Source of the DNA: Casuarina equisetifolia
Lineage: Eukaryota > Streptophyta > Magnoliopsida > Fagales > Casuarinaceae
DNA length: 64,000 nt
Direction: 5' to 3'
NCBI GenBank assembly: GCA_028551475.1
Contig: CM052354.1
Location: 20,669,258 to 20,733,257 of the forward strand
Made by a program: the position numbers and the translations under genes. The notes below the pieces were generated by a model that was not told the origin of the DNA, made no database searches, and saw nothing but the letters and a program-made list of their open reading frames with translations. Shown here piece after piece: positions 37,866 through 52,800 of this stretch (position 1 is its first letter; each line of letters starts with the position of its first letter).

Positions 37866-40800
37866 TCATGAATCAGCGTTGGAATTTGCACAAGTCTCTA
37901 TACTACTTTTTTCCCACTCATATACACCACATCTCTCCACATCTTCAGGAGACAACAACTTCAGATCTGATGATTTATTTCTAAGCGAATTTGCAAAGAT
38001 GATTAAAAGAGTCTGACAAGCATGGAGTTCTTCCATCTTCTGTAAGTCAGTGGGTTCCAGTGAGAGATCCTTCCATGGCTGGTCGAATGACCTGTAAATG
38101 GAACAATCCCTAGATTAGTTTGATGCATGGATTAGAGGGCATAAGTTTTATTCCGATCTGTCCAGGAAAACATCACCCAAATAGCTGTAAAAACAAAGGT
38201 GGATTCCAAATCCAAGCTAATCAAGAGATTATAAATCCACAACCATCTTGCAGTACATGTTGCCAGTAATTTTTATTTTAATTTATTAATAACCAAATTA
38301 AACAAGACCTCAAAGATGACAGAAATGGAACATAAGATTAACTTTCTTTTGAGAACTACTATCCAATTTGATTCCACCGAGCAAATTATAGATGTTGAAA
38401 CCCAAAACCAGATCAGTAACCAAGAGGTCGAAATGAAGTATTAAAAACAGAAAAATTACCTTAGCTCATACAGGTCAATGAGCCAACACCAGCAAAATAC
38501 CATCTTTATGCAAAAATATTATCAAATTAATTTCTCTCCACATCTTTTTGACAGAGCAGGAGATTGAGAAGGGAAAAAGAAAAAGACTGAAGGATACGAT
38601 ATATTACCACCTCCATGCAGCATTTGCTTCATCAGGACAACGTATCTTCAGGCATTGTGATGCCACAAGAGTTGTATCACTACCGAAGAAGTCTGATCGG
38701 GCTCCAACTGAAATATGAAGTTAAAATTCAGTATGATTTCCTAAACTTGACCAACAAACAAGTAATCATATAAATGCAAAAATATTTATTTTGGACACTC
38801 CAATTCTAAATTTTCTAAATTTACTGTTGGCAGAGATATTCGAAGTCTAACTTTGTTAGAAATGAGCATCAAACCACAGCAATTACAGCACCGGATGTAG
38901 AATTAACTCGTGACAACATAGTTGAGTTAAATGAGTCTCAAACAAATTTTCAGACCCCACCACCATCTCATGACAAATTAACAAGTAATACTGGGTGTAA
39001 CACATATATTAGAGAAAATATTTATATGCAACTCAACTTCAGCTTAGTTCAGCTAAAAGGGATTGCCTAGACCAGCTTGGATCCACATTCAATTTCAACC
39101 CCCTCACTCCGGATGTGCAAAACAAGAAGACATTAATTACTAAAGTCTTTTGTCTCACATGCCATAATGGAACCACCTCAAATGACTCCATCTCTAACTT
39201 CTCAGAATCATATATTGCTGTTATTTTCTTGTTTCTTCCAGAATCAATCTAGACATCCCATTTCAATCAGCCCATGCCTTCAACAAATTGTTTACCGGCT
39301 GATAAGCAATTTGCACCCTTCCAGTTACTTGGCCTAAGGACTTCATTAGTTGCTGCTTTCCTCCAGAAGTGTTCTAGTTCATTAATCCTGACATCCCATT
39401 CAATTGTCTTCTCTATGGCAGTCACCTCCACAGGAAGAAAATAATCATGCAAATCTCCGTGTGATCAATCTTTAAGACTTCTTATTATCACTTACACTGT
39501 ACCATGCAACATTTATAAACGGCATGGGATCCCAATATGCTGAAATCTTCCGATTCGAAGTCAGCCCATAACATTGCTTCCCTCACCAGTAAAACAAATT
39601 CAGTAGAAAATATATATCATGTAACCTGGACAATATTCCCCTTCTGTAGCATGTAGGCCAATGGGCGACCAAGGGTCCAAATAGACAAGTTAGAGCTTGC
39701 CGCATGAGTTCATTCTAAGAAGTTCCAGTAAGAGAAATCTCCCGTAATGAAACTGATTGATGCCAAGACAAACCAAACAGACTTGATGCCAGAACTGATG
39801 GACAATGAAACTATTACTCAAGGATCAGGTTAACATTTCCACTAATTCCTACCTTGATTGCTACGCAAACTACAGTGGCTAAGAATACCCAAGACCCTCT
39901 TCCAGGTTCGGGTTCCCACTCAAAGACAGACAGATTCAAGAATCCAAATTCAAAATGTGCAACACAGAACTCAATGCAGTATGGCAAGCAACTAAACAAG
40001 CAATTACTCAAAATAATTTACCTTTAGAATTGGAGGCATAGGAGAGAAGACAAAGTGCAGATACAACTGACGCTAGCACACCACAGTTGATGCCAAGGAG
40101 CTGTTGGAGGTAGAAAATTGTAGAAACTAATAAATCCTCACAGCCAAATCTTTTTTGGATGCTCTCGTCACCTGCCTTTCCAGTAAGATATAATAAAGAT
40201 TGCAGTGTGTGTAGTTCTGATCGATTTGAAAATATAGGTTCCAAATCAGAAGATATCCAAGTAAGCATCCCAAGAATAGCAGCAGCAGTTAGCCAACGTA
40301 AAAGTTTCGAGGTCAAGGACTCCCCATTGATCTCTTCCCCTGAAGAGCTAGAGAAATGAGGATGACACTTTTTCAACTGATGCCTATTTACAGAGTCAAA
40401 TTTCAAAGCAGTGGAAACTGCCCACATAATGAAACTTGAAAGCTTGTCTCGATGCTGTGAAAACATTCCAATAAGATTTCAGTACATAGTCAAACCAGTA
40501 CTGAAAAGTAATTTGGCTAAGTAGTACAAAAACTGATCTAAAAGATGAAATATACATGGATCACTTCAACAACTTGGATATGAAACCAAGTTATTCAAGA
40601 ATGCAAGAAGTGTATGTAAGGATATATAGGGGAGTAGAGCTACAGATTCCATAAGGTTGGCAGTTTTAGCAGACTAGTTGAACGCTGTCCAGCAGCTTAC
40701 AATGGAGATTTTTCAGGAAATATCTCTTGAAAAGTAGGATCCTTAAGAATTGCTGTTACTTTCCTCACTAGTCAAATATTTGATGTTTCAGCATCTTAGA

Positions 40801-43800
40801 ATGACTTAGCCCTGATGTAATTCAAAGGAAGGCAACTACAAGCAGCTTCCCTCAAGTATTTTACACGGTAGCTTACATTATTGTGCTTAACAATCAAGCA
40901 AGTTATATTATCAACCACAAACTAATCCAGAGAATGTTACAATGTTTTCACTTTTTCATGCTAAAAGATACCAGCATTTGTTTCTTTCCCCGACTTCTTC
41001 TCCCTACCCTCTTGGTACTTTCAGATTCTACAAAGACTCTGTATCCGTTGCTCTCTTTCCCACCACATCTCCTATCAGACTCATCGTCTATTCTTCTTTC
41101 GATCCTAGCAATCATTTTTATCAGAGTTTGCATCATTCTTGTTTCAGTTGATTTAAAAAGAAAATGTGCAATAAAGGGGAGCAACCCTAACAAATTGAAA
41201 GTACTTGAGAAATAAAAATAACTAGCATCTAAAACTCAAACAACCAAAAACTACAAGAACTTTGAGAACGGAAAAGCAACACATAGCCAACGTCCAACCA
41301 TAGACAGGACAGGGAAACAGAAACTTCAACTTCAGCACAAACAGTTTCTGATTTGCCCGATCACTAAAACCTAATAAACTCTTATCCCAGTATTTCTGCG
41401 CTTATGTCTACATAGCTAAGGTCTTTCTCCTCATTAGATCAACCACAACATTGCAGTTACTTTCTCCAACTCCTCACCACCTTTCAACAAGACAGCCCCT
41501 AGTATCATGGATAGTAAGGCTGTCCTGCATGAAGGATTCATTATCTAGTACAAAAGCAAATAAATCCAAAGAAGTCATAGATCAACACAGAGAGGAATAC
41601 CATGTGGAGAAGAGCAACCGGAGGTGTACCCATAAGTACAGCTTTGAGCCCAACCTCAGCACAAGGGCAAGAGCCAGCACGATTATATACATCAACAACC
41701 TGATATATCTGATATAAACCATCAACTGATAGAGTAAAATGTGGCTGGTATTCTTTCCTTGCCAGTGACATCTTCATTGTTGACATCATTGTTTGTAGAA
41801 ACAGATTAACCAAAGCCACATTTTCTTCCATAAGTGTCACATCACCAAAGAAGACTTTGTAAAGATGCGAAGAAAGTTCCATAAGCTGCTCCAGGGCATC
41901 TTTTTGCAGCCAGTCAGTAATGTTTCTAGATGAAATTACATCATTGACAACCTAATTCAAACAAGAGAAATTAATGGATGCGAAAACATAAAACTGACTA
42001 ATTTTTGGCAGGGCACAGCACATATTTGAGCTTAAATGAGCAGGAATAATTGTAGTCTGATTAAGCTATTATGACAGTATGCTCTTGGAAGCGAACATGG
42101 AAATCTTGAAATTATTTTTACAAGAATCATATTGCAGAACAATGACAGAAAAGATGATTGTTATCATTGATGATCATGAGAATAATGGTAACAGACTTCA
42201 GAAGAGTTCAACGAGACCCTTGGAATTTTGCAAAGCAAGAAACTAGTTTCTCCAAGATACAGCAGAGGGAGTTATTAATACTTGAAACAAGATTCAATAA
42301 CAGATCAAACTGTCTAATCTAGGACTGTAAGGTCAGTACAATAAAGCATTACTACAATATATATCTAATAGGATCAAGCATACACCAAGGAAAGAGAGAA
42401 CAGATGGGCAGTCTTGTAAGGTACTTACAAGACAAACACATGTTAGTTGGGATGAGGAACAAATACAATGTTGCCTCTTTAGTACTGTGATTAGCACATT
42501 ATGTTCCACCATTAGACTTGCATATTACAGAGGGGAATGATTAAGAGCAGATTGAGAGTAGGAAGAGATGCAATAAAATAGCTCGTAAACATAATATTCA
42601 GTAACAAGGACTGACTTGGCTTTTGTAAGGACTTTTATATAGTACGAGAGTATACACCATCTTCCAAGCATGTACTTGTAACCAACCAGGTCAATAAAAG
42701 GATTGCCAAAACCACAGTCTAGCATCTACATTTTTGACATTGTCAGCATTCCCGTACCAACAGAATATCATGCAAACCCTCCATCCAATAATTACCAAAT
42801 CAATCCTTACCCCTCCGTGGACATAATATTCAGTAACATGGACTGACTTGGCTTTTGTAAGGCCTTTTATATAGTACGAGAGTATAGACCATCTTCCAAG
42901 CATGTACTAGTAACCAACCAGGTCAATACAGGGATTGTCAAAACCAAAGCCTAGCTTCTACATTTTTGACATTGTCAGCATTCTCATAGCAACAGAATAT
43001 AAGTTTTGAGATCACGCAAACCCTCCATCCATTAATTACCAAATCAATCCTTTACCCCTCCGTGCCAGTGCCCCATACCCTACTCAACCCCCCCACGCCA
43101 ACTCCCTCTCCCCCCTCTTTTATTCTTTCTTTCCCTTGTCAGCAAAAACTAGGGTGTCAGCATTCTCATATAGCAAGAAACTTTATACAAACAAAAGGAT
43201 GAGTGAAAAATTAAGTGAAAACCATTTACCCAGTCAAATGAGCAACTTACCTCTAACACCACCAGCAACTGCATTAAGAAAAAACTTTTTTCATCTACAA
43301 AGAGCCTTCTGCTAGAGAATGAGAGGATAGACGATAACCATGAAAAGAGCCCACAGTGCTCAACTAGATAACGAGCCATCTTATGCAACTTGACAGACTT
43401 TTTCACTACCTGTGAAGTGCAAAAGAGAAGTAGTGTAAGATTACTTAGTAAAAGAAAACTGAAAAGCTAGCTCCACAAATAAGGCGAGGTTTTCAAAACA
43501 TTAGCAAAGAACATTTTACAGATGATTTTAAGATATCATATTTAGAACATTTTAGGCAATTCTTTTGTCCAGTATATGCTATCAGTTTATAAGAAAATCT
43601 GTCACTCCAACTCCGAAGCAACTACCTCAGTCATGCATCAAGAGTTCTGGCTGACACATAATTTTCGTATCAGCCTAACAGTTTGGAAACAAACATAAAG
43701 CAAGAGATAAGGTTAAAGATAACATGGAACCATCTTTTATGTCAGCTACATGGAACCATCTTTTATTGAACATTACATTCAAAAGGTCTCTTCAAAATCC

Positions 43801-46800
43801 TCTATCCTAGTTCCCTTTAGTTTTCTGAAATCAACTTGACAATCACATTTCAGTGATTTATACATTAAAAAGATCTATTCTAAAAGCCTTGATCCAGCTT
43901 CTCTTTGGTTTTCTCTAATCCTTCCAACATTTACAACCCAAAAGATCTCCCTACAACTAGCTGGCATAAAGCAGCTGTCCAACCATAAACCAAAGTTGCT
44001 CAATCCAATTCAATCTTGCAACTCCCAAACTTCGTACACCCATTCCAGCCTACTAAATTCTTAAGTTAATAAGGATAAAGATAACAATGATGAGCTGCTG
44101 CTGATGTACTACTGCCTAATTTTATTTTATTTTATCTCTTGTCATTCTAGCATTATAAAATGCATTTTTCAAATATCACCAATATTGGAAAATGAGTTTG
44201 AAACAACTAATATCAAATTATTAAGAGGTACAGCCATCTGAATCTGAGATGGAGACACACATGCAGAGCCAGCTAGCCTTTTACCAATTTATTCCCATGT
44301 GCTCCTACAATCAGTTTGAAGTAGCCAAAAGAATATTTTTTAAATTGCTTTTACAGGGTGAGTTAGACCTAGAACTAGCTAATTAATTGGCAAGAAAGCC
44401 AGAACATTTTTTTTAATTACTTTTATACAGGTAAGTTACATATACAACTAGTAGATTTTAGACAGAACCTCACTATCTACCTGTTCTTATAAGGTAAGAA
44501 GGTGCTGAACTAGAACTCACTAGCTCTTTGGTTATTTATATTATGAAAGTAACAGATAAAAGAGAACTGAGAAAATGGTAATCTCTATTCCCAAGATAAA
44601 TACACAGTCTATTTTGAAGAAAACCTTTGCTCAGAAAATATCCATTTAAAATCTTGCTTCACATCCTGAACCAATTTCATATACGAACTACTTGCCAATC
44701 TCAACCCAGCATGTATCTGGGGGAAACAAAAACAAAGGCAAAAAATATAAAAATAAAAACTCCAAAATGCTTGTATGAAACTTAAAAGGGACCTAAGAAT
44801 TGACATCGAGAATGCAGTTCCCAGAATTTTAAACAAATTGAACTACCGGAAGCTGATGCCGGAAGGCAAATCAAAGTGATATAAGACCAGACTCAGTATC
44901 ATGGGCTAGTAAATTACCTGAAGAATAAGTGCCTTTGAATCATTATCTGAAAGAGGGGAGACATAAAAACTCACTAGAGTCTCAATAATAGAGTTTCGAA
45001 TATATATTTGAGCATCATTATCTGAGTTCAACCCAGCATACAGTAGGCGAAGTATCCATAACCTTTCCGCTTTAAAATTAACAGTGCTACTGAAGAAAAA
45101 ATTATGAAAAAATGGTACACCCTGCACATTTGATCAAAGATGAAGTATTAAAAAGCAGCAAACAAATAAACAAATGTATATGGTTATAAATTAACAAAAA
45201 ACATTTCTGTAATCAAGAAATACGTTTGGGTCATAATATACCTTCATATTTACCCTAGAAGACTGCATCAAAAGCTTGCTTATGGTTGTATAGTGATCAT
45301 GAGAAGGATCCAAAAATATGAAAGATACTTCTGCAGCAAACAGAGCAATGATAGAAGGAATTTTCTGCCATGGCTCTTCGACACCATTTTGTACATAAGT
45401 CAATAGAAGCCGGAGTTGCATTACATCCTTCCTCTTTTGACACCTCTGTATATAATGGTTTGAACTATTAAAATACATCTCCATCAAAACTTGTTACAAA
45501 GGGTAAATTATGCATCATGATAAGCAGGAGGATGATATGTAATTATCCTTTTTCAAAAAATTCTAGCAAATCAACTGAGAAAATTCTTGCACATATACAC
45601 AAATGAGGCTCTAGAATCAGTCTTTCCAGCTATTTAGACACATTTTCAGAACTTCTTTGAGTACAATGTGTTGCATGGAATTGGTCAAGAAGGACTGGCA
45701 TGCTCTATACACAGGAATTGCTCTTTGCTGTCATGCAAAAATCCTTAAGACAGTTGCAGAATATGAAAATTTTATCTAACGAGCATGCACATAGGCTGTA
45801 TGACAAAACAAGCAATTAAATTAAAAATCACCTCCAATGCATTCTTAAACATTCCGAGAGTTTCATAACCCAATTTTCTTATCCTGTCATCTGATGAGGA
45901 CATGCTAGTGAATGCAATTGCAAGCAATCCTAGACCAGCAAACTCCACAGGTTCAATATACCCCAGTGATAGACTATGGATTGAGAACCTCATGATGAAC
46001 ACTGGATTATAACGTTTTGTATTTTCATCAACAGGAGAATATGCCTGCAATATATTCAATGAAATTATTAGGTAAGAATTATGAAAAGTGCAGTGGAAGT
46101 GAAAAAGAACAATAATAACAACAAACAAAAAGACCTCCCAGAACTTCTGCCTCATTGAAGTGGGATTAATGCACTAATGAAAGTTAATCATACCTCAAGC
46201 ATCTCGCTGGTACAATCTGATCGAACCTTGTTCAACAACAAAGATTCCCCGGTTGTAGTTGCATCATATGGAAAATATAGCACAGTTGACGCACATATTT
46301 TAGGGTCAATAGGAAGGCTTTCTCTAAATTGACTTTTCCGACACTCTTCAATTGCTTCAGTATCAGTCACAATACCAGAAGATATATCTGACTCCATGAC
46401 CCGTTCTTTTTTGACATTTAAAGCAGCACTTCCCCATAGGTAGTCTGTTTCAGCGACACATGAAACGCCTGATCCACTCATAGACTCAATGTCATTGATT
46501 AGACCATATATCTCTAAGTCAAGTTCACTGAGGGTTGCACCATAAGAAGACAAAAGCAGTAGATGCAACTCTTTAAAATTTATGCCAAAATCTTTTCCAG
46601 TATCAAAACTAGACTGATGGGTGTTTTGCAGGAAGAGCATACGGAGTAATTTAAGAACTTCCAATTGTCTCCCATACAGCTTAGCCGTTTCCATATCACT
46701 TTTGCTACTAACTGCTTTTTGTTTAGTAGGAGGGATAACAAGTGATCTCAGAATGCTGGACATAGGCCTTAAAAATGCACCAATCGGATTATAAACTGAT

Positions 46801-49800
46801 GATTTGGAGACCAAATTAATGGTAGAGGCAAACTGAGAGTGAGCAACCAGTAGCTGGAGATATGGGACACGTGAAAATTTTCCATCAGACAGCAAGGTTA
46901 GGATACCTCGGAGTGCTTTTAAAGCAGCGGTATCCTCAAATCTATATAGAAGAGTTGATCTCATCAATTGCTCAAGGAAGGGAACGGAATGCAGTTGGAC
47001 AAGGCTGTCATGCATCTCTGCAGTTAAGTCTGAAATACTGTTCAAAATGAAGACTCCCAAGTGGTTGTACAAGGTAGAACTGTCTATGCTCTTTTCTTCA
47101 ACAGAACTATCAGAAACTGAAGGAAATTTCTTAATAATCCATTGCCAAATGCTCACCAATAAGTTTATAAACCGCATTCTTGATGACTCTGGAATTCCTT
47201 CAATTTCCAAAGAAGCTTCCTTCAAGTCTCCATTTGTTTCCTTTGGCCGAGGCACAATCTTATTATTTTCTGGAAATAATAACATCCTGCATACAGATAT
47301 CTTTGCAACAACTCTGCTTATATGGTTTAATGACTGGTTCAGTGAATGAGAATCCATCTTGCCAACATCACAGTCTAACAACTCATTGGGTGCATTGGAA
47401 TGTGGGAAAATTTTGTCAAATACTTTCACTCGCTTCTTCATTTTCATTGTAACTCCACTGAAAGCAAAGTGATACTGCAGCATATGAACACATTTTCCAA
47501 TAAGACTACCGTCCACCAGGCTGTGAAGTTCTTGAGTCGATGATGGTAAGACCTCTCCATATTCTACCTCAAATATATCTCCAGAGGCAAAGCTCTTCCA
47601 GTGAAGGAAACCATTCAAAAGAATTCTTGAGTATAAAGAACATATGGCTTCAAAATGCCTATGGTACTGATTTCCAAATTTCATAAACATTTTGTCCAGA
47701 TATGACAAAGCAGCAGGGAGAAGCATCAATAATTCCTCATCAGAAAGAGCAATGCCACCGCTTTCTACCATTACTTTTTCCAAAAACAAGTGCCCAAACA
47801 TTGTCAAATGTGTGGAGCTTCTCTCAAGAAGAATAAACAGTATTTTAGCTTTCATTTTGCTTGCCCCATAAATACAATGAGAAATCAATTCCATAGGAGT
47901 GATTGATATAACCCTGGACAGTGCCAAACTTAAGGGATGCATGCCACCTTTTTGTTGCTCATTATATTTCTGTCTATAACCAGTATTAACGGCTTCCAGT
48001 AAGCTTATATCTACAAAATCTTGTTGAGAACATGTGGCAAACTTTACTACTTTAATATATATCTCCTCAATTATGTCAATGTTTATCTTCTCATCTTCTA
48101 TTTCCCATAATAAATTGTATGCTACTCTCTTTGCAAGAGGCTGCCCCAAATAACTGGACAAAGATCTGAAAGCATCAGCAGCAATAAAAAATCCAACAGA
48201 GAGAGCAGATATCTTGGAATTTTTCCATACTGCGAAGTCTTCCATGCCAACTCTATTAAACATCCATTGGACTAACTCAAGAAGCTCGAAAGGGGATATA
48301 AAATGCGTCAGAACATGTAAAGCAAACAGTGTTGGGAGGAGGGGCATCAGATCTTTAGTACAACAGCACAAGTCAAGCTTGTCCCTGGCTTCCACAAGAA
48401 GCCTCTGTGTAAGGGCTCTAAAAGCCCTCACAAGTTGCTTATTAGCATGTTTTCTAACTCCAACTACAGAATCTTGATCATTGCATAGTGCCAACAAGTA
48501 CTGAGAAGTTGTGGTCAATATTTTCAAGACATGGTGATCCAACTTATGAAGGCTTTGCCTGGACAAACTAGTCAGCGTATCAGAAGTAACCGCTATGTTT
48601 AGGTTCACCAAGTCTTCTCTACAATCCAAAGTAGAGGATAATGAACCTAGCACTGCAGGATTGCAGAAGATCGATTCAACCACTTCTTCAACATCTTTTC
48701 TTGAAAAAGGTGACCCAGAATCTCTGGCATAATTAGAATCAGATTTTGAAACCAGTAGTTGAACTAACAAGCTTTCTATGAGATTAAAGCAAATCTCTGC
48801 TAGTTGTTGGAGTTCAACTGATGGTTCAATTTTGTAAGATGACCGTATCCGGTGAATCCAGAATAGCACAAGTCGCAGATAAGAAAGAAGGTGGCGATCA
48901 GCTGTTGAGTCAGATAATTTTGCCAGAAGCAGGTTTTGTATTTTTAAGGGCTCTTGCAAGTAAGGACCATCAGTTTTCATAATTGCGGGAAATAGCACAT
49001 GGAAAGGTGCCTGCCTCAAAAAGAAACTAAATGCAGCAGCAGATTCTCCGGCACCAAAATTTCCATTATCAATTATTCTCTGAGAATACATGGAACGACC
49101 AGAATTTTCATTGGCATCATCTTCTTTGCCTTCACAATGAATAGTAGATAAAGCCATTTCCAAACCACGAAAGAACAGCTCAGGCCACAACTTAGAAACG
49201 CTTGTAAGAACGCCTTGTTCAAGAAAAAACACTGATGACAAGATTGACATAGGAACTCCAAGAAGCTTGTGTGAAATGGTCATAATAGATTGAAAATTCT
49301 TTAACATCACATCAGGCGATGTACAAACAACTGAGGAAGAAAATGCTTTTGTTATATCAGCCATATTGGCACTATCCCCAGACCTTAAAAATCTTTCAAC
49401 TTCATCAAGTATACTAGCAAAAGAACTATCAACAGGCAGAGCTGTTTTATCTGTGGAAAAACTTAAAGAAGTATGCTGAGCTGAGATGCTCTGTGAGAAG
49501 ATCAATAAGTTGTTCAATGGCTTCCACTCACAGTAGAAATCCGCAGAATCATCAACTCCACAGCAATGGTCACCAAGTTTCTCAGACAAGACTGATTCAA
49601 CCAAAGCACATAACAAACCCGCATCTACCTATCAGAATTCAGTCCTAGCATTAGATTGTATGCAACAAAAAGCAGTCACAAATGAAAGAGACATGATGTG
49701 TACCTGGGTTTGCATGAGATATTTTATTGTATTGCATATATATAATGATATCACTGACTTCTCAGGCACCGTAAAGCTTCCAGATTTGGAGGTTAGCAAC

Positions 49801-52800
49801 CTTAGACTCTTCTGCAGGACACACATGACAAGAGGGCTGAAAGTAGGTGCTCCATCTGCTAGAACAATAACGTAAAAGATCAAAAGGGGAATAATAACCA
49901 CCACTGATCAGTGAAAGCAAGCAAGGACAAAAGAATGTGAGTTAATAAGCAAACTCAGATATTGTTCTTTTTCTTATTATTCCTCCTGTTCTTTTCTCTC
50001 TCCCTTCTCTTTTTGAGCGTAGGGAATAGATAAAACATCAAAGCAATTCAATCACCCAAGTAGCCAGTAAAAATTGAAAAGATCAACAAGCAGAGGACAA
50101 TAACTCTCATAAGCAGAAAATTTCCGATTTGACTGTTATCATAAGGTTTGATCAAGGAAGAGGTATTTTTGTGCACAGAAATGATTAAAAGGATCACTAT
50201 CCGATTCAAGGAAGATCTGTGAGTCTGTGCTCTTTTTTCTTTATATAGGAATACGTTAAAAAGCAGAAACACGTGTCAAATAACAACAGATCTCCACCCA
50301 TAATCCTAAGACAAGCAACATACACAGTACTTAGGCTCATGAAACACTAAACTCTCTCTTAGGGCTTATTAGAACAAATCAGCACCATGCCATATAAGAT
50401 TAGCAGGCTCTTCCACTCAGATAAATTTAATACCATGGTCAAGGCAAGAAAGAGGGCAACAGCAAGGGGGAACGATGTAATACTAATATAACTTTCTATG
50501 CTGGCAATAAACTTCAAACTCAAGATCTGTAAATAAAGAAGCAACAACAAAAGGAAACCAAAACAATAAAAGGCTAATGATGCAGAAAGCAAGATTGAGG
50601 AAGTTGCTGTCAACCTTGTATTTACTTTTCACCATTCCCTGCTACACTGTTTTCCAAGTTTGTAAATCATATAAATAGGAGTGTCACTTTTGTTTCTCTT
50701 ACAAAATCAATAATTTCAAATTATACCACAGCCATCTTGACCATATCAGAATTCATAAAGTTAGATATGATTGCAGCAAGAGATGGGAAGAGCATTACAC
50801 ATGATACCGATACTCAGCTCAACAATAAGGCACATTCAGATGGAACTATAAAACATGATGCAAGAAGTAGGAAGCACATTATCACCAATTACCTTTGACA
50901 CCTTTCAGATTGTAGGTGTAATGCTTCACAATATCCCAATATTTGAAAAGATTATTTCCAATGGTAGATATGGCATCACATAAAAAGGAGATGACAACTC
51001 TAGACAAGCTGTGCAATAGTTCCAGCCTTGGGACCTCAGCCAATGTCTTTCCATTGTTATAACCTGGTAAAAATAAGAACCATGCACCAATTTCATCTAT
51101 ATTTCCATCAAATGCACCAGTGCTAAACATGGCTGCTTCTGCCAAACCATATGATAGATCCTTTATGTTCCCGGTTGGTGAAAAAATCAATAAGCTAATC
51201 AATGACTGTAGATGCTTGTACATCAATGGGGGGGTTCTAATGCGGATATCACTGCTTGGAGAGAATCTAACGTACTCTGATAGCAAAGACAAAAGACAGC
51301 ACTGCTGGCTGGCTGGTAATGCTAAAGGATTGCTGAGAAGATTTATGAAGAACTCAAATGATCCCTCCAACACGGTAGGTACTGCATGCTGCACAAGAAA
51401 AAGATTTAGGAAAACCATCGCAAGAGATCATTAATGGGGAAAGCATTCAAGCAAAGTAAAGCAGCACTTGCTCTTGGCCCTTGATGAATTCTCCTACAGA
51501 CCCAGTCATTTTTCTGCTCAGCTGGTCATGATCGATATTTAGAACCAATACACAAATTAATTTGGGTTCATACGGAGCAGTGGAGAGAAGGCTTTGGGTA
51601 AAGACTAAAAAGAGCTAACGTGATAATGAATTAAAGAACTATTAAAAAAAACCGTTAAATTGAAATGAAGCCTTTTCTTGTTATAAGAATTCCCAAAAAA
51701 GAAAAAACATCAAGAAGAAACCTTAAAAATGAGCAATAAACTTTTCCCACAAAAAAAAGCTAGCAAACTACGCCCTAAAGGCCAAATCACAGAAAAGGGA
51801 ACAGAAAGTCAACCATTCAGAAAGATTTCTTCTTCACCTCACCAGATAGTCTCACTAAAGAATCATGCTACAAGATTCATAGAAATGAAACTTACAATAT
51901 AAATTTTGAGAGCCTCAAGCAACTTAGTTTGAAAGAACATCTCTATGTCCTTCAGTGTGATAAGAGGCACCGAGTGTATGTCTAAACCCCATATTTCTGC
52001 TATGACATCCATAAGATCTTTACCATTGTCTGTCCCATCTGCTGCAAGTGAACTGACAACTCTTTCACATTCTCCAGGAGCAGCAATGTCTGAAACAGAA
52101 CTTATTCCACTCACAACAATATCTGTGTCCTTGTTCTCAAAATTCATTTTCCTCTTTTTTTTAATGTTGCTGCCATGTTCAGTAACATCTCCCAAGTCTG
52201 CTGTTCTCTTTAAAGATGATCTGTGTGTGGAGGGGCGATTCAAAGAGGAAAGAAGATTAAGTAAAACTTGAGCATCAGGGAGCAAACTTCGGAGTTCCTT
52301 CTGAATTTCTTGCTTAAGAGATTCCCAACCTTGCATCATTTGACTTTTTGAATAAGAAACATGGTTCAAAGCAATTATGAAGGAGTCCAGCAATTTCAGT
52401 GCCTCCAGAAGAAGTCTTAGAGTTCCATGTTTCACAAGAAAGTCTGAGTGAAGCAACCCCTTGTTGATTGCAGATCGGCTGAATGAACGGGGGAACAAGC
52501 ATTTCAAGATACTTTGTACATCCTCGTCATCAGCCATAGGGGGGTGATATAGAGGATCAAGGAAATCAAAAGGATGGCCAGTGCCAACTGCGGAAACCAA
52601 GTTTGCTGCCAAAGTAACCATAGAAAACCTGCAAATGCTTCAGTCACTATGCAACAAGTGTAGGAAAACAACAAGAAACATTATGAGAGTTCATATTACA
52701 CATGGAGTGGTATAAGGAACTGACCAGGTAGGTGATGTGAAATCTTCCAGGTTGTAAGGGAACTCTTTCATGTATGCTGAACCAAAAGAGGGATTCCCAC

